Positions 47,934-56,981 of a stretch of 64,000 nucleotides of DNA are shown here, piece by piece. A program made the position numbers and the translations under genes. The notes under the pieces were generated by a model. That model was not told where the DNA came from and ran no database searches. It saw only the letters and a list, made by a program, of their open reading frames with translations. Position 1 is the stretch's first letter. Each line of letters starts with the position of its first letter. This stretch comes from Hyphomicrobium sp. (GTDB lineage: Bacteria > Pseudomonadota > Alphaproteobacteria > Rhizobiales > Hyphomicrobiaceae): assembly GCA_019751875.1 (NCBI GenBank), contig JAIEMV010000001.1:275991-339990 (forward strand). The letters are read 5' to 3'.

Positions 47934-49292
47934 GTGGTTGAGGATTCGCCCGATCTGACTGCTGCCGAACAGGCGAGCCAAGCTGCCGGCGCTTCGGCGG
48001 TCGCAGCGCCGCAATCGGAGCCCATCGACGTGGACGCGCTCGTGCAGACGGCGGTGCGGCGGATTGCGCGTGCGATGACGCCGGTTGCGGTAGCCGTTCC
48101 AGTTCAGGAGGCGAAGCCTGGAGCCGAAGAACTTCTCGGCGTCGCTGCGGCCGATGCTGAGCCGAGAACCGAAGCAAACTTGCCCGCGTCCGAAGAACCG
48201 GAGCCGACGGACCAAGCAGTGAACGATGCGCTGACCGGCGATCGGTCGCCGGTCGCGCCGGTGCGAGACATCGGCGACGTCGAGGCTGTGGTCGAGCCTG
48301 CAGCGCATCCCGCTGATGCGGAACGGACGAGCGCGGCAGAACGTGGCTACGTTCCGCGAGGTGAAGATCGCATTCTACAGCGGCGTCAGACGGATGTCCT
48401 TCCGCAACGGATCGAGCCGACATTCGAGGCCGCACCCGCATCGATAGCGGCGGAACCGCTGATCGCGGACCCGACCCCGCCTTCGAGAACATCCGAATTT
48501 TTGCGCGGACCGTGGACGGTGCGGCGGGTGGCGCGGCTGGCGGGGATTGCCGTCGCCGCCTATTTCGGTGCGATCCTCTTCCTCATCCTGCTCTATCGCT
48601 TCGTCAATCCACCCACGACGACGCTGATCGCGTACCAGTGGCTGACCGGTACCAAGATCCAACAAGAGTGGGTGCCCATCGAGGATATTTCCTCCAACCT
48701 GCTGCGAGCCGTCGTGGTCTCGGAAGACTGGGGTTTTTGCGATCATTACGGCGTGGATCTTGCCGCGATCGAGACGGCGCTCGAGCAAGCGGGGGAGGGA
48801 AAAGTCGCGCGGGGCGCGAGTACGATCTCCATGCAGGTGATCAAAAACCTGTTTCTGTCGCAGTCAAAAAGTTATCTCCGCAAAGCGGTCGAGATTCCGC
48901 TGACGTTCGTGGCGGAGGCGGTTTGGCCGAAGGCGAGGATGCTGGAGATTTATCTGAACATCGCAGAGTGGGGGCCGGGCGTGTTCGGGGCTGAAGCGGC
49001 TGCCCAGCACCACTTTTCGAAACCCGCTTCGAAGCTCAGCCAACGAGAGGCAGCTTTGCTTGCAGCTGCACTTCCAAACCCGATCCTGCGTGATGCCGGC
49101 GATCCGGGAACGCGGACAGCTCGGAAGGCCAGTGTCATACAATCCCGAATGCGCGCGGCGGGGCCGGTTGCCGATTGCGCGATGACAGGACGGCAGCGCT
49201 CCTCGGAGGTGAAGCCGGACACCGGGAACACCGGGCCTGCCGGATGGCAGACGACGGTGAAGAAGAGGGCTGGCGGAACGTTGGGTTTGTAG
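47934..49292 (+). CDS. mtgA: Monofunctional biosynthetic peptidoglycan transglycosylase with long N-terminal extension
   Basis: GT51 glycosyltransferase that polymerises lipid II into glycan strands at the inner membrane. The GT51 domain spans about residues 215-405: AVVVSEDWGFCDHYGVDL with the catalytic Glu, GASTISMQVIKNLFL, the second Glu in EIYLNIAEWGPGVFGAE, and REAALLAAALPNP. A membrane helix lies at about 200-222. The first 185 residues are acidic, Ala/Pro/Glu-rich and cytosolic, absent from the usual proteins of about 230 aa. The start is GTG and uncertain. Confidence 0.92.
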   Translation: MVEDSPDLTAAEQASQAAGASAVAAPQSEPIDVDALVQTAVRRIARAMTPVAVAVPVQEAKPGAEELLGVAAADAEPRTEANLPASEEPEPTDQAVNDALTGDRSPVAPVRDIGDVEAVVEPAAHPADAERTSAAERGYVPRGEDRILQRRQTDVLPQRIEPTFEAAPASIAAEPLIADPTPPSRTSEFLRGPWTVRRVARLAGIAVAAYFGAILFLILLYRFVNPPTTTLIAYQWLTGTKIQQEWVPIEDISSNLLRAVVVSEDWGFCDHYGVDLAAIETALEQAGEGKVARGASTISMQVIKNLFLSQSKSYLRKAVEIPLTFVAEAVWPKARMLEIYLNIAEWGPGVFGAEAAAQHHFSKPASKLSQREAALLAAALPNPILRDAGDPGTRTARKASVIQSRMRAAGPVADCAMTGRQRSSEVKPDTGNTGPAGWQTTVKKRAGGTLGL

Positions 49293-49468
49293 TATAAGGC
49301 GCGCTCTGTGGCCTGGACCTGCCCGCGCCGCAACGCGAACCATTGCGCGCAGCCGGGCAGCTACCGAGGCTTTCCCATTCGGGCATATTCTACTGCGTTT
49401 CCAGAGGCATATAGCCTCCTTTCCGCAGTGGTGTCAGCCCCATCGCCACGCCTAGCGGAGTAGTTCAA

Positions 49469-49654
49469 ATGGCCGTACCCAGGAAGAAAGTCTCGCGCAT
49501 GAAGAAGGGCCAGCGCCAGTCGCACGATGCCCTCTCGCGTCCGGCATATGTGGAAGACAAGGATAGCGGCGAGCGTCGCCGTCCGCATCACATCGACCTC
49601 AAGAGCGGCAAGTACAAAGGCCGTCAGATCCTGCCGCCGAAGGCAGAAGCCTGA
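49469..49654 (+). CDS. rpmF: 50S ribosomal protein L32
   Basis: A 61-aa ribosomal protein beginning [20 protein letters not shown], the standard alphaproteobacterial L32 start, and ending in a basic tail. It lacks the zinc cysteines found in some L32 types, as usual in this class. It lies downstream of mtgA, an often-conserved neighbour pair in Rhizobiales-type genomes. Confidence 0.97.
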   Translation: MAVPRKKVSRMKKGQRQSHDALSRPAYVEDKDSGERRRPHHIDLKSGKYKGRQILPPKAEA

Positions 49655-49783
49655 TCCGCCCCACCTCCAAAAGGCTCCACGGCACGTCATACGGCGGGCG
49701 ACCGCCTGAATTGCGTGTGTTATTTGTGCGTTGATGGTTCCGGGTTCTGGCCCGGGGGGACGAGGACCTAAGGGGAGACTGCC

Positions 49784-50191
49784 ATGTCGCTAGCCGCACT
49801 GCCGCTGACGATCATTCCGTTCATTCTCTACAACTTGTTCATGATCATGGGCGTCGATCTCTCGACATCGATCGTGGGCGACGGGATCACAATGATGAGC
49901 GGAGGTGTGTGGAAGTTGACATGGGGAGATGTGCTACTCCTGATTGGCATCGTGGTCCTCTTCATCGAGATCGTGAAGGCGACCTACACCGGCACGGCGT
50001 CGATGATCGATCACGGGTTGTCGATGTTGGTCTTCATCGCCTTCCTGATTGAATTCCTGTTGGTCAGCCAGGCCGCGTCGTCGGTGTTCTTCCTGCTCAT
50101 GATGACGGCGCTAATCGATGTCATAGCAGGCTTTACCATTGGCATCCGAGTGGCCAAGCGCGACATCGGTTTCGGTGGCGTTGACCATTAA
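49784..50191 (+). CDS. Four-helix membrane protein, conserved hypothetical
   Basis: A 135-aa protein with four hydrophobic segments (about residues 6-24, 47-65, 80-98 and 100-118) and few charged residues. I recognise no named family or catalytic motif. AGGGGAG lies 8 nt before the ATG. It is followed by a rho-independent terminator, so it forms its own unit or ends the rpmF transcript. Confidence 0.78.
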   Translation: MSLAALPLTIIPFILYNLFMIMGVDLSTSIVGDGITMMSGGVWKLTWGDVLLLIGIVVLFIEIVKATYTGTASMIDHGLSMLVFIAFLIEFLLVSQAASSVFFLLMMTALIDVIAGFTIGIRVAKRDIGFGGVDH

Positions 50192-50238
50192 GCTTTTGGG
50201 AACTGCCGTTGGACGATCGGCGGTTGCACACATTCAAG

Positions 50239-50266
50239 CGGTCCGGCCTGGGTGCCGGGCCGTTTT
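50239..50266 (+). terminator. Rho-independent terminator
   Basis: The stem CGGTCCGGC/GCCGGGCCG (one mismatch or wobble) with loop CTGGGT is followed by TTTTCGTTTT. It lies 47 nt past the membrane-protein stop. Confidence 0.8.
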
Positions 50267-50332
50267 CGTTTTGGAACCGCCTGGTTACCATCTCTTTCAA
50301 TCTTGTTAGGAAATTGCGCTTAATTTGATGGC

Positions 50333-51832
50333 GTGGTGCGACCTCGGTGTCGTTTCACGTCAGCTTCGTGTGGGCGCGGGGACCCGGTGGTGCAGTCACA
50401 ACAGTCAATCACCCCTTTGCCTGATCCCTCGGAAGGCGGGTTCGACGCGAACCTCGGTGTCGCTACGGGATGCGGGGACCGCGAACTCATGGGCGTGCTT
50501 TCAAAGCCGGCTGAGACGGCCGACTTGCGCTCCGACAGTTCCATCACAGAGCAGCGGCTCCTCTACCGCAACGATTATGACGAACTGACCGGGCAACTCA
50601 GTCGCGCGCGCCTGACGGATGCGCTGAATGCTGTGATCCTACGGTGCTCGCGCTCGCGCAGTCAGGCCGCTTTCCTCATGGTCGGGATCAACAACTTGGC
50701 GGTGGTGAACGACACGTTCGGGCATCAGGTCGGTGACGAAGTCATCGCCGCAGTCGTCAAGGCGATCAGAGGGAAATTACGCGGCGGGGATTCGCTGGGC
50801 CGTTATTCCGGCAACAAATTCGGAATTATCCTGAACGACTGCGGGGCGGGTGCCATGCAGATCGCAGCAGATCGCTTCATGCGGAGCGTGCGCGATCTTC
50901 AGATCCGCACGAGCAGCGCACACGTGCAGGCGACCGTTTCGATTGGCGGTGTCGTGCTGCTGGATCAGGCACATACGGTTCATCAAGCGCTCAGTTGCGC
51001 TCTGCAGGCTCTTGAGCATGCAAAGCAGCACCGGCTGGGAGGTTTTTCGGCCTACGAGGCGAACTCGACTGTCGAGCGGACCCGCCTGCATAACGTCGCC
51101 ATCGTAGAGGAGGTCATTGCGGCGCTGGAAACAGGCCGGATGCGGCTTGCCCTGCAGCCGATGATCGGCTCGCGCAGCGGGAAGGCGGAGATCTACGAGT
51201 GTCTGCTGCGCATGGAGCGCTCGACGGGAGAACTTGTTTCGGCCGGAGAATTCATCGAGATCGCGGAGCAGCTCGGACTTTCACGACTAATCGACAAGCG
51301 AACGCTCGAAATGGCGATCGTCCTTTTGAAGAAGCATCCTGAGCTGACACTGTCGGTGAATGTGTCGAGCCTGACGGCAAACGAGCCCGACTGGCTGGCA
51401 ACGTTGCGGCGTTTGACCGAGGACAAGCCATCGCTCTTGCAGCGCTTGGTTGTCGAGATCACGGAAACGAGCGTGATCATCGATATGGATTTGATGAAGT
51501 CGTTCGTGGATACGCTACGCGACATGGGGTGCCGGATCGCCATCGATGATTTCGGCGCGGGGTACACTTCGTTCAAGAACCTCAAGGCGCTGAAGGTCGA
51601 TATGGTCAAGATCGATGGGGCATTCGTGAAAGATGTGATGACCGACAAGGCCGATCAGGCGTTCATACGGACGATGGTCGAACTGGCGCGAAACTTTGAG
51701 CTTGAGACCGTTGCCGAGTGGGTCGGTGACGAGCAGTCAGTCCAGTTCCTGTCAGAGGCTGGCATCGATTACTTGCAGGGATTTCACTTCGGTACACCGA
51801 TTCCGTCCGACGACTTCGCTAGCGCCGGTTGA
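50333..51832 (+). CDS. Degenerate GGDEF plus EAL domain protein (probable c-di-GMP phosphodiesterase)
   Basis: A 499-aa cytosolic protein without a membrane segment. The GGDEF domain (about residues 85-235) has the usual DELTGQLSRARL and FGHQVGDEV, but its active-site motif reads SGNKF instead of GGDEF, so cyclase activity is unlikely. The EAL domain (about 250-495) keeps the catalytic set: Glu in YECLLR (EAL reads ECL), Asn in VNVSSL, Glu in VEITET, IDDFGAGYTSF, Lys in VKIDGAFV, Glu in VAEWV and LQGFHFGTP. The GTG start at 50333 is uncertain; a GTG at 50391 is another choice. Confidence 0.9.
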   Translation: MVRPRCRFTSASCGRGDPVVQSQQSITPLPDPSEGGFDANLGVATGCGDRELMGVLSKPAETADLRSDSSITEQRLLYRNDYDELTGQLSRARLTDALNAVILRCSRSRSQAAFLMVGINNLAVVNDTFGHQVGDEVIAAVVKAIRGKLRGGDSLGRYSGNKFGIILNDCGAGAMQIAADRFMRSVRDLQIRTSSAHVQATVSIGGVVLLDQAHTVHQALSCALQALEHAKQHRLGGFSAYEANSTVERTRLHNVAIVEEVIAALETGRMRLALQPMIGSRSGKAEIYECLLRMERSTGELVSAGEFIEIAEQLGLSRLIDKRTLEMAIVLLKKHPELTLSVNVSSLTANEPDWLATLRRLTEDKPSLLQRLVVEITETSVIIDMDLMKSFVDTLRDMGCRIAIDDFGAGYTSFKNLKALKVDMVKIDGAFVKDVMTDKADQAFIRTMVELARNFELETVAEWVGDEQSVQFLSEAGIDYLQGFHFGTPIPSDDFASAG

Positions 51833-51886
51833 TCAGGGCCAGCCGACGGTCAGGTCACGATTGTTTTTCCAGGAGAAGAGACCGGA

Positions 51887-52540
51887 TCAGCTCCGGTCTT
51901 TCGTCAGTTTTTCCAAGCTGCGCTGCATGGATTCCAGCTGCGACTTCAGTTCCGTAATTTCGTCACGCGGCGCGGTCGACGGCACAGCTTCAATCTTCGG
52001 CTTATCGGTGGGGCTAGGCGTTTCGGCCGGACGAGCCCCTGGCTGTGCCGCGGCGCCGAATGAGGTCCACATGGCGACGGCCTGCTCGAACATCGCCATG
52101 TTCTTGCGCGCCTGCTCCTGGTAGGCCTCGAACGCTGCTGCCGGATTGGTGAACGCGGCAGTGAATTGCGAGCGGATCTTCTCCTGCTCCTTGACGAGGT
52201 TTTCCAGGCTGAACTGAAGATAGCTCGGCACCATGCGGCCGATCTGATCGTCATAGAAGCGGATCAGTTGGCGCAGGAACGGCGTCGGCAGCATATTCTG
52301 CCCGTCGTTGCGGCTCTCCTGATCGACAATGATCTGCGTGAGAACCGAGTGCGTGAGGTCGTCGCCCGTTTTGGCATCGTAAACGACGAAGTCCTTATCG
52401 GCCCTAACCATGCCGCCGAGATCATCGAGCGTCACGTATTGGCTAGTCTCAGTATTGTAGAGCCGCCGGTTCGCGTACTTCTTGATGACGATCGCTTCGC
52501 GCTTCTCTTGCTGCTGGTCGGGCTTGTTGAGTGGGGACAT
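51887..52540 (-). CDS. phaR: Polyhydroxyalkanoate synthesis repressor PhaR
   Basis: DNA-binding repressor that also senses PHA granules and controls phasin genes. About 217 aa from the ATG at 52540; GGAAG lies 8 nt upstream. The N-terminal domain is diagnostic: IVIKKYANRRLYNTETSQYVTLDDL, then DFVVYDAKTGDDLTHSVLTQIIVDQE. A helical middle (FLRQLIRFYDDQIGRMVPSYLQ) and a coiled-coil tail (EITELKSQLESMQRSLEKL) follow. Earlier in-frame ATGs up to 52744 are possible. It is divergent from phaA. Confidence 0.95.
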   Translation of the reverse strand: MSPLNKPDQQQEKREAIVIKKYANRRLYNTETSQYVTLDDLGGMVRADKDFVVYDAKTGDDLTHSVLTQIIVDQESRNDGQNMLPTPFLRQLIRFYDDQIGRMVPSYLQFSLENLVKEQEKIRSQFTAAFTNPAAAFEAYQEQARKNMAMFEQAVAMWTSFGAAAQPGARPAETPSPTDKPKIEAVPSTAPRDEITELKSQLESMQRSLEKLTKDRS

Positions 52541-52775
52541 TCCTGCGACTTCCAACTTTTTGCGGTGCGTCATCGTAGCACACGGCGACCGGCGCATGCC
52601 AGACCTTCCTGCACCAACTTTGGGCTCTTTTGCCGCCCGCGCAGGCATTTGCGATGCTCTCAAGGTTGCTGCTATGGGTTTCTTTATGAAATGTCGGCGC
52701 TGATTTCGGTTGAGGCGGCGCTGAAGAAACGTCCCTGACGACACTTTTCACCCCCCGGGAGGAGGCCGGATCTCA

Positions 52776-53963
52776 ATGAGCCAGGATACCGATATCGTCA
52801 TCGTCAGTGCTGCGCGGACCCCCGTCGGGTCGTTCGGCGGCACGCTTGCATCACTCCCGGCCCATGAACTCGGCACCGTTGCCATCAAGGCCGCGCTTCA
52901 GCGCGCGAATGTGCAGCCTGGCGACGTCTCTGAAGTCATTCTCGGTCAGGTGCTCACGGCTGCACAGGGTCAGGGGCCAGCGCGGCGCGCGGCCATCGGA
53001 GCGGGTGTACCCGTTGATGCGCCTGCGTGGGGCGTCAATCAGATCTGCGGCTCGGGTCTGCGTGCCGTTGCATTGGGTGCGCAGCAGATCCAGACCGGCG
53101 CAGCAACGGTCGTCGTCGCTGGCGGTCAGGAGAGCATGAGCCAATCGGCGCATGCGATTCATATGCGCGAGGGTACCAAGATGGGCGACGGTAAGCTCGT
53201 CGACACCATGATCAGGGACGGTCTATGGGATAGCTTCAACAACTACCACATGGGCACCACTGCGGAGAACGTTGCGCGCCAGTGGCAGATCAGCCGTGAA
53301 GAGCAGGACAAGTTCGCCGTTGCTTCGCAGAACAAAGCGGAAGCGGCGCGCAAGGCCGGCAAGTTCAAGGACGAGATTGCGCCCGTGACCGTCAAGAGCC
53401 GGAAGGGCGAAACGATCGTCGATACTGACGAGTACATCAAGGACGGCACCACCTTGGAAGCCGTTGCCAAGCTGCGTCCGGCTTTCGATCCGAAGGAAGG
53501 CACCGTGACGGCGGCCAACGCATCCGGCATCAACGATGGCGCGGCGGTCGTCGTGTTGATGACGGCGGCGGAAGCGAAGAAGCGCGGCTTGAAACCGTTG
53601 GCGCGGATCGCGTCTTGGGCGCAGGCCGGCGTTGATCCGTCAATCATGGGAACGGGGCCGATCCCGGCATCCAAGAAGGCGCTGGAGCGCGCCGGATGGA
53701 CGATAAAGGATCTCGACCTCATCGAAGCCAACGAGGCGTTCGCCGCACAGGCGATTTCGGTGAACAAGGGCCTGGGCTGGGATACGGACAAGGTGAACGT
53801 CAACGGCGGCGCGATTGCAATCGGACATCCGATCGGGGCCTCGGGCGCCCGCGTGCTGACGACGCTTCTGTACGAAATGCAGCGCCGCGATGCGAAAAAG
53901 GGCCTGGCCACGCTATGCATCGGTGGCGGCATGGGCATCGCAGTGTGCGTCGCCCGCGACTGA
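52776..53963 (+). CDS. phaA: Acetyl-CoA acetyltransferase (beta-ketothiolase)
   Basis: Condenses two acetyl-CoA to acetoacetyl-CoA, the first step towards poly-3-hydroxybutyrate. The 395-aa thiolase has nucleophile Cys91 in [35 protein letters not shown]-type sequence, [18 protein letters not shown] with the catalytic His, and Cys in [19 protein letters not shown] precedes the ATG. The neighbours phaB and phaR support a PHB role over fatty-acid breakdown. Confidence 0.96.
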   Translation: MSQDTDIVIVSAARTPVGSFGGTLASLPAHELGTVAIKAALQRANVQPGDVSEVILGQVLTAAQGQGPARRAAIGAGVPVDAPAWGVNQICGSGLRAVALGAQQIQTGAATVVVAGGQESMSQSAHAIHMREGTKMGDGKLVDTMIRDGLWDSFNNYHMGTTAENVARQWQISREEQDKFAVASQNKAEAARKAGKFKDEIAPVTVKSRKGETIVDTDEYIKDGTTLEAVAKLRPAFDPKEGTVTAANASGINDGAAVVVLMTAAEAKKRGLKPLARIASWAQAGVDPSIMGTGPIPASKKALERAGWTIKDLDLIEANEAFAAQAISVNKGLGWDTDKVNVNGGAIAIGHPIGASGARVLTTLLYEMQRRDAKKGLATLCIGGGMGIAVCVARD

Positions 53964-53980
53964 GCCTGACACAAGAAAAT

Positions 53981-54021
53981 AAACCGGGTTCGCTCCATCA
54001 GCGGGCGGGCCCGGTTTCTTC
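53981..54021 (+). terminator. Hairpin between phaA and phaB
   Basis: Arms AAACCGGG (53981-53988) and CCCGGTTT (54010-54017) flank a 21-nt loop, followed by CTT. It is a moderate terminator that could make phaB transcription partly independent of phaA. Confidence 0.5.
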
Positions 54022-54073
54022 ATACCTCGTCAAGCACACATCTTTTCAAACATAAAATCCAGGGAGGTTCAGG

Positions 54074-54799
54074 ATGGCACGAGTAGCCCTCGTCACCGGC
54101 GGCACGCGCGGTATCGGCCACGCAATTTCGGTCGCGCTGAAAAGTGCAGGTTATCGCGTTGCGGCGAGCTATGCTGGCAACGATGCTGCCGCGCAGCAGT
54201 TCCAGGTCGAGACCGGCATTCCGGTCTATAAGTTCGACGTGTCGAGCTACGAGGCGAGCGAGAAGGCCATCAAGCAGGTCGAAAAGGACCTCGGGCCTAT
54301 CGATGTGCTCGTGAACAATGCGGGCATCACCAAGGACACGATGTTCCACAAGATGACCAAGGAACAGTGGGACGCAGTGATCGGCACTAACCTCAACGGT
54401 CTCTTCAACGTCACGCGCCCGGTCTGGGAAGGCATGCGCGCGCGCAAGTTCGGTCGCGTGATCAACATCTCGTCCATCAATGGCCAGAAGGGCCAGATGG
54501 GCCAAGTGAACTACTCCGCATCGAAGGCCGGCGACATTGGCTTCACGAAGGCGTTGGCGCAGGAAGGCGCGCGGGCCGGAATCACCGTCAACGTGATCTG
54601 CCCCGGCTACATCGGCACCGAAATGGTGAAGGCTATTCCGCAGGACGTGCTGGAGAAGAACATACTTCCGCAGATCCCCGTCGGTCGTCTCGGCGAACCG
54701 CATGAGATCGCGCGCTGCGTGGTATTCCTGGCTTCGGATGATGCGGGCTTCATTACCGGTTCGACGATCTCCGCCAACGGCGGCCAGTACTTCGCCTAA
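54074..54799 (+). CDS. phaB: Acetoacetyl-CoA reductase
   Basis: NADPH-dependent SDR that makes (R)-3-hydroxybutyryl-CoA for PHB synthesis. The 241-aa protein has the cofactor motif VTGGTRGIGHAI, NNAGIT, the catalytic Ser in NISSINGQKGQMGQ, Tyr and Lys in NYSASKAGDIG, and PGYIGTEMVKAI. These are typical of PhaB rather than FabG. AGGGAGG lies 7 nt before the ATG. phaC is not in the window. Confidence 0.96.
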   Translation: MARVALVTGGTRGIGHAISVALKSAGYRVAASYAGNDAAAQQFQVETGIPVYKFDVSSYEASEKAIKQVEKDLGPIDVLVNNAGITKDTMFHKMTKEQWDAVIGTNLNGLFNVTRPVWEGMRARKFGRVINISSINGQKGQMGQVNYSASKAGDIGFTKALAQEGARAGITVNVICPGYIGTEMVKAIPQDVLEKNILPQIPVGRLGEPHEIARCVVFLASDDAGFITGSTISANGGQYFA

Positions 54800-54826
54800 C
54801 CGAACGCCATCAATATCGACGACTGG

Positions 54827-54860
54827 CGCCCCGCACCACGTGGTGCGGGGCGTTTTCTTT
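54827..54860 (+). terminator. Strong rho-independent terminator after phaB
   Basis: A perfect 13-bp self-complementary stem (CGCCCCGCACCAC/GTGGTGCGGGGCG) is followed by TTTTCTTTT. It lies 27 nt after the phaB stop. Confidence 0.85.
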
Positions 54861-54934
54861 TGCGGAATGTCGAAAGACAATGCCCCGGCGGTCAGGCCGG
54901 GGCGTTGTCGTGGTTTGCAGTTGGGAGCGAGAGA

Positions 54935-56761
54935 TCAGCCGCGGAGACGATTGCGGACGATGAGCGGGAGCTGATCATCCTGCGAGCCGAGTTGGCTGCC
55001 GTATTGGCGACCCTCTTCCGCGCTCCACCAGCGGTCGTCCTTGGCATAGGTTTGTGCAGCGGTCTGTGGCGCAGGGGACCGCGCCGTGGGCGGTGGTGCA
55101 TAGCCCGCTTCCGCAGGACGGCTTTGGGGCGGCGCTGGCCGCTGGGCCATGGGCGAACCACCGAACCACGCGTCGATGAGGTCGAGTTCTTCGGCAGACA
55201 ACTGGAGACCCTGGCTGCGGCAGCGCGCGATGACAAAGTTGCGGAAACGGCTGGCAAAAAGGTTAGCTGACGCACCCTGCTCAAACCACGGATCGGATTC
55301 GCTGACCACTTCGAGCACGAAGCGAACATCGTCGCGCTTGATGGTCACGCCGAGGTCGGCGGCACGGTGTGTGATGTTGGTGAGCGTCTGCGCACCGGTG
55401 AGACCGTTCGTGTTGATCTCTTGTGCCATGACTTCAAACAGGGCGCGATACTCCGGGGGAGCAAGTGGCGGAGCTTGGCAAGCCTCGTGGATGCGCGTGA
55501 TCGACTGCTGGATCGAGGGGGCTTCCGAGCGCGGAGCGGGCGTCGGTGCCTGTGGCGGCGCTTGGGGCGCCGTCTGCTGTGGAGACGCCGCAAAGGCTTC
55601 CTGGCGAAGCGGTTCACGCGGCGCTGCCGCACTGGGCGCTGGGGCTTGTGGAGGCTGGCTCAGCGGTGCGCGTTGGGGCGCGCCGATTCGATCGGGTGCA
55701 GCGACAGGTGCGGGAGCATCAAGGCGCGGATCGCGTGCGGGCAACGGCAGCGCGGGGTCTTGACGCAATGGCTCGCGTTCGAAACGGCTCTCCGGGCGAG
55801 GTGGTTCGCGAGCGGGCTCGCGGGATGCTAGCGGCGCGCGACGCGATTCGGGCTGCGCCAGTTGACGGCTGGCATCGAAAACATAGTACGGGGCCTGTTC
55901 AGAAAGACGGATCTCAGACGGGAGGCCCTTGGTCAGCAGGTTCGAGAAGCTGCCGGCCCCGGCCCAGCCAGTGCCGACGGTGCGGTCGTGGCCGAGGGTG
56001 CGGACGGCGCGGTCAGCGAGCGCTTCGAGAGGCACGGGCTGGCCTGCGCTCTTCACCCAGCCGACAACCTCGGTGAGGATTTCGCGACGGACGGAATCAA
56101 GGCTCGACGACGTGGCGGCGGCAGACGCAGGAGTGGCAGGCGAAGCGGCCGCTTCCGGTTCACTCACCGTGGTGCTGCCCTCGAGCAGAAGGTTGATCAG
56201 GTTGGCTTCGCGGATCTCGCCATCGGCGATGGCAGTGTACGGGGCGGCGGTGTGATCATTGGCAAAAACCACCGTGCGGCGGGCGTGCGCCCGCAAGCGG
56301 TGCAGCAGAGGCGTGAAGTCAGCATCGCCTGACAGGATGATGAATTCATCGAAATAAGTGTCGTGGCCGAGGAGGTCGCGCACATCCATGACCATGCGTA
56401 TATCGGCAGAGTTCTTCAGTTGCGAGGTCAGGGGCGGACAATCGACAGCTTCCATGCCTGCGCGCAGGAAGTGATGGCGCACGAAGGGAAAGGAGTTCAT
56501 GTCCGTTGCATTGTCGGACGCGTTACGACGGGGTACAGGATTGCCGTAGCAGCGGTTCATGACGATGCGGCGCGGTGAGGTGGCGGCCAACCCGTTGGTT
56601 GGCGTGATCAGGCGGCCGCTTTCAATTTCGCGTAGCCACAGCCCGGCATCCTTCGCGAAGCGCTTGGCAGCGTCTTCGTTTTTTCTCTTCAGCGACAGGT
56701 AGATGTTGTCGTAATCGATGAAGATGGTGCTGAGCAGCGGTCCAGGTGCCTGGGCCTTCAT
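54935..56761 (-). CDS. NYN (PIN-like) nuclease domain plus OST-HTH/LOTUS domain protein
   Basis: A 608-aa protein. The NYN domain at about residues 10-195 has acidic residues placed as in PIN-fold RNases: FIDYDNIYLSLKR (Asp16, Asp18), MVMDVRDLL and IILSGDADFTPLLHRLR. An OST-HTH/LOTUS RNA-binding domain follows at about 220-300 (REILTEVVGWVKSAGQPVPL; FSNLLTKGLPSEIRL; YYVFD). A long Pro/Ala/Arg-rich linker (about 300-405) and a helical C-terminal domain complete it. Bacterial NYN-LOTUS proteins are predicted RNA-processing or RNA-decay factors. The Met start has no clear ribosome-binding site. A 220-nt gap upstream shows nothing recognisable. Confidence 0.9.
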   Translation of the reverse strand: MKAQAPGPLLSTIFIDYDNIYLSLKRKNEDAAKRFAKDAGLWLREIESGRLITPTNGLAATSPRRIVMNRCYGNPVPRRNASDNATDMNSFPFVRHHFLRAGMEAVDCPPLTSQLKNSADIRMVMDVRDLLGHDTYFDEFIILSGDADFTPLLHRLRAHARRTVVFANDHTAAPYTAIADGEIREANLINLLLEGSTTVSEPEAAASPATPASAAATSSSLDSVRREILTEVVGWVKSAGQPVPLEALADRAVRTLGHDRTVGTGWAGAGSFSNLLTKGLPSEIRLSEQAPYYVFDASRQLAQPESRRAPLASREPAREPPRPESRFEREPLRQDPALPLPARDPRLDAPAPVAAPDRIGAPQRAPLSQPPQAPAPSAAAPREPLRQEAFAASPQQTAPQAPPQAPTPAPRSEAPSIQQSITRIHEACQAPPLAPPEYRALFEVMAQEINTNGLTGAQTLTNITHRAADLGVTIKRDDVRFVLEVVSESDPWFEQGASANLFASRFRNFVIARCRSQGLQLSAEELDLIDAWFGGSPMAQRPAPPQSRPAEAGYAPPPTARSPAPQTAAQTYAKDDRWWSAEEGRQYGSQLGSQDDQLPLIVRNRLRG

Positions 56762-56981
56762 ATTCGCAACCCCCGTAAGGCGAATCAGTATGTTGGGTCA
56801 CTGTTGATGAGTCGTATTGGAGCGGCAAGGATGGTTCGGCCGCACATTCCCCTTTCCAATAAAATTTTACTGAAAACAAAGTCTTAGGTGCCCGGCTTCA
56901 ATCCATTTAGTGGTGGAAAAGTCCGGCCGCCATAATTGGAGCAATACGGTGCTTGCCGGGAGGCAAAGACGGCTCTGGTCA

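Noticed and set aside
52541-52775. PhaR-type sites (TGC-N3/4-GCA) between phaR and phaA
   Set aside because: I scanned the gap by eye and found no inverted repeat matching the pattern.
54883-54905. GC-rich hairpin downstream of the NYN gene
   Set aside because: The GCCCCGGC/GCCGGGGC stem is good, but on the minus strand it is followed by ATTGTC rather than a T-run, so terminator function is unclear.
56762-56981. Gap upstream of the NYN-LOTUS gene examined for a small RNA
   Set aside because: It is AT-rich with no clear hairpin-T-run, tRNA-like or SRP-like structure.
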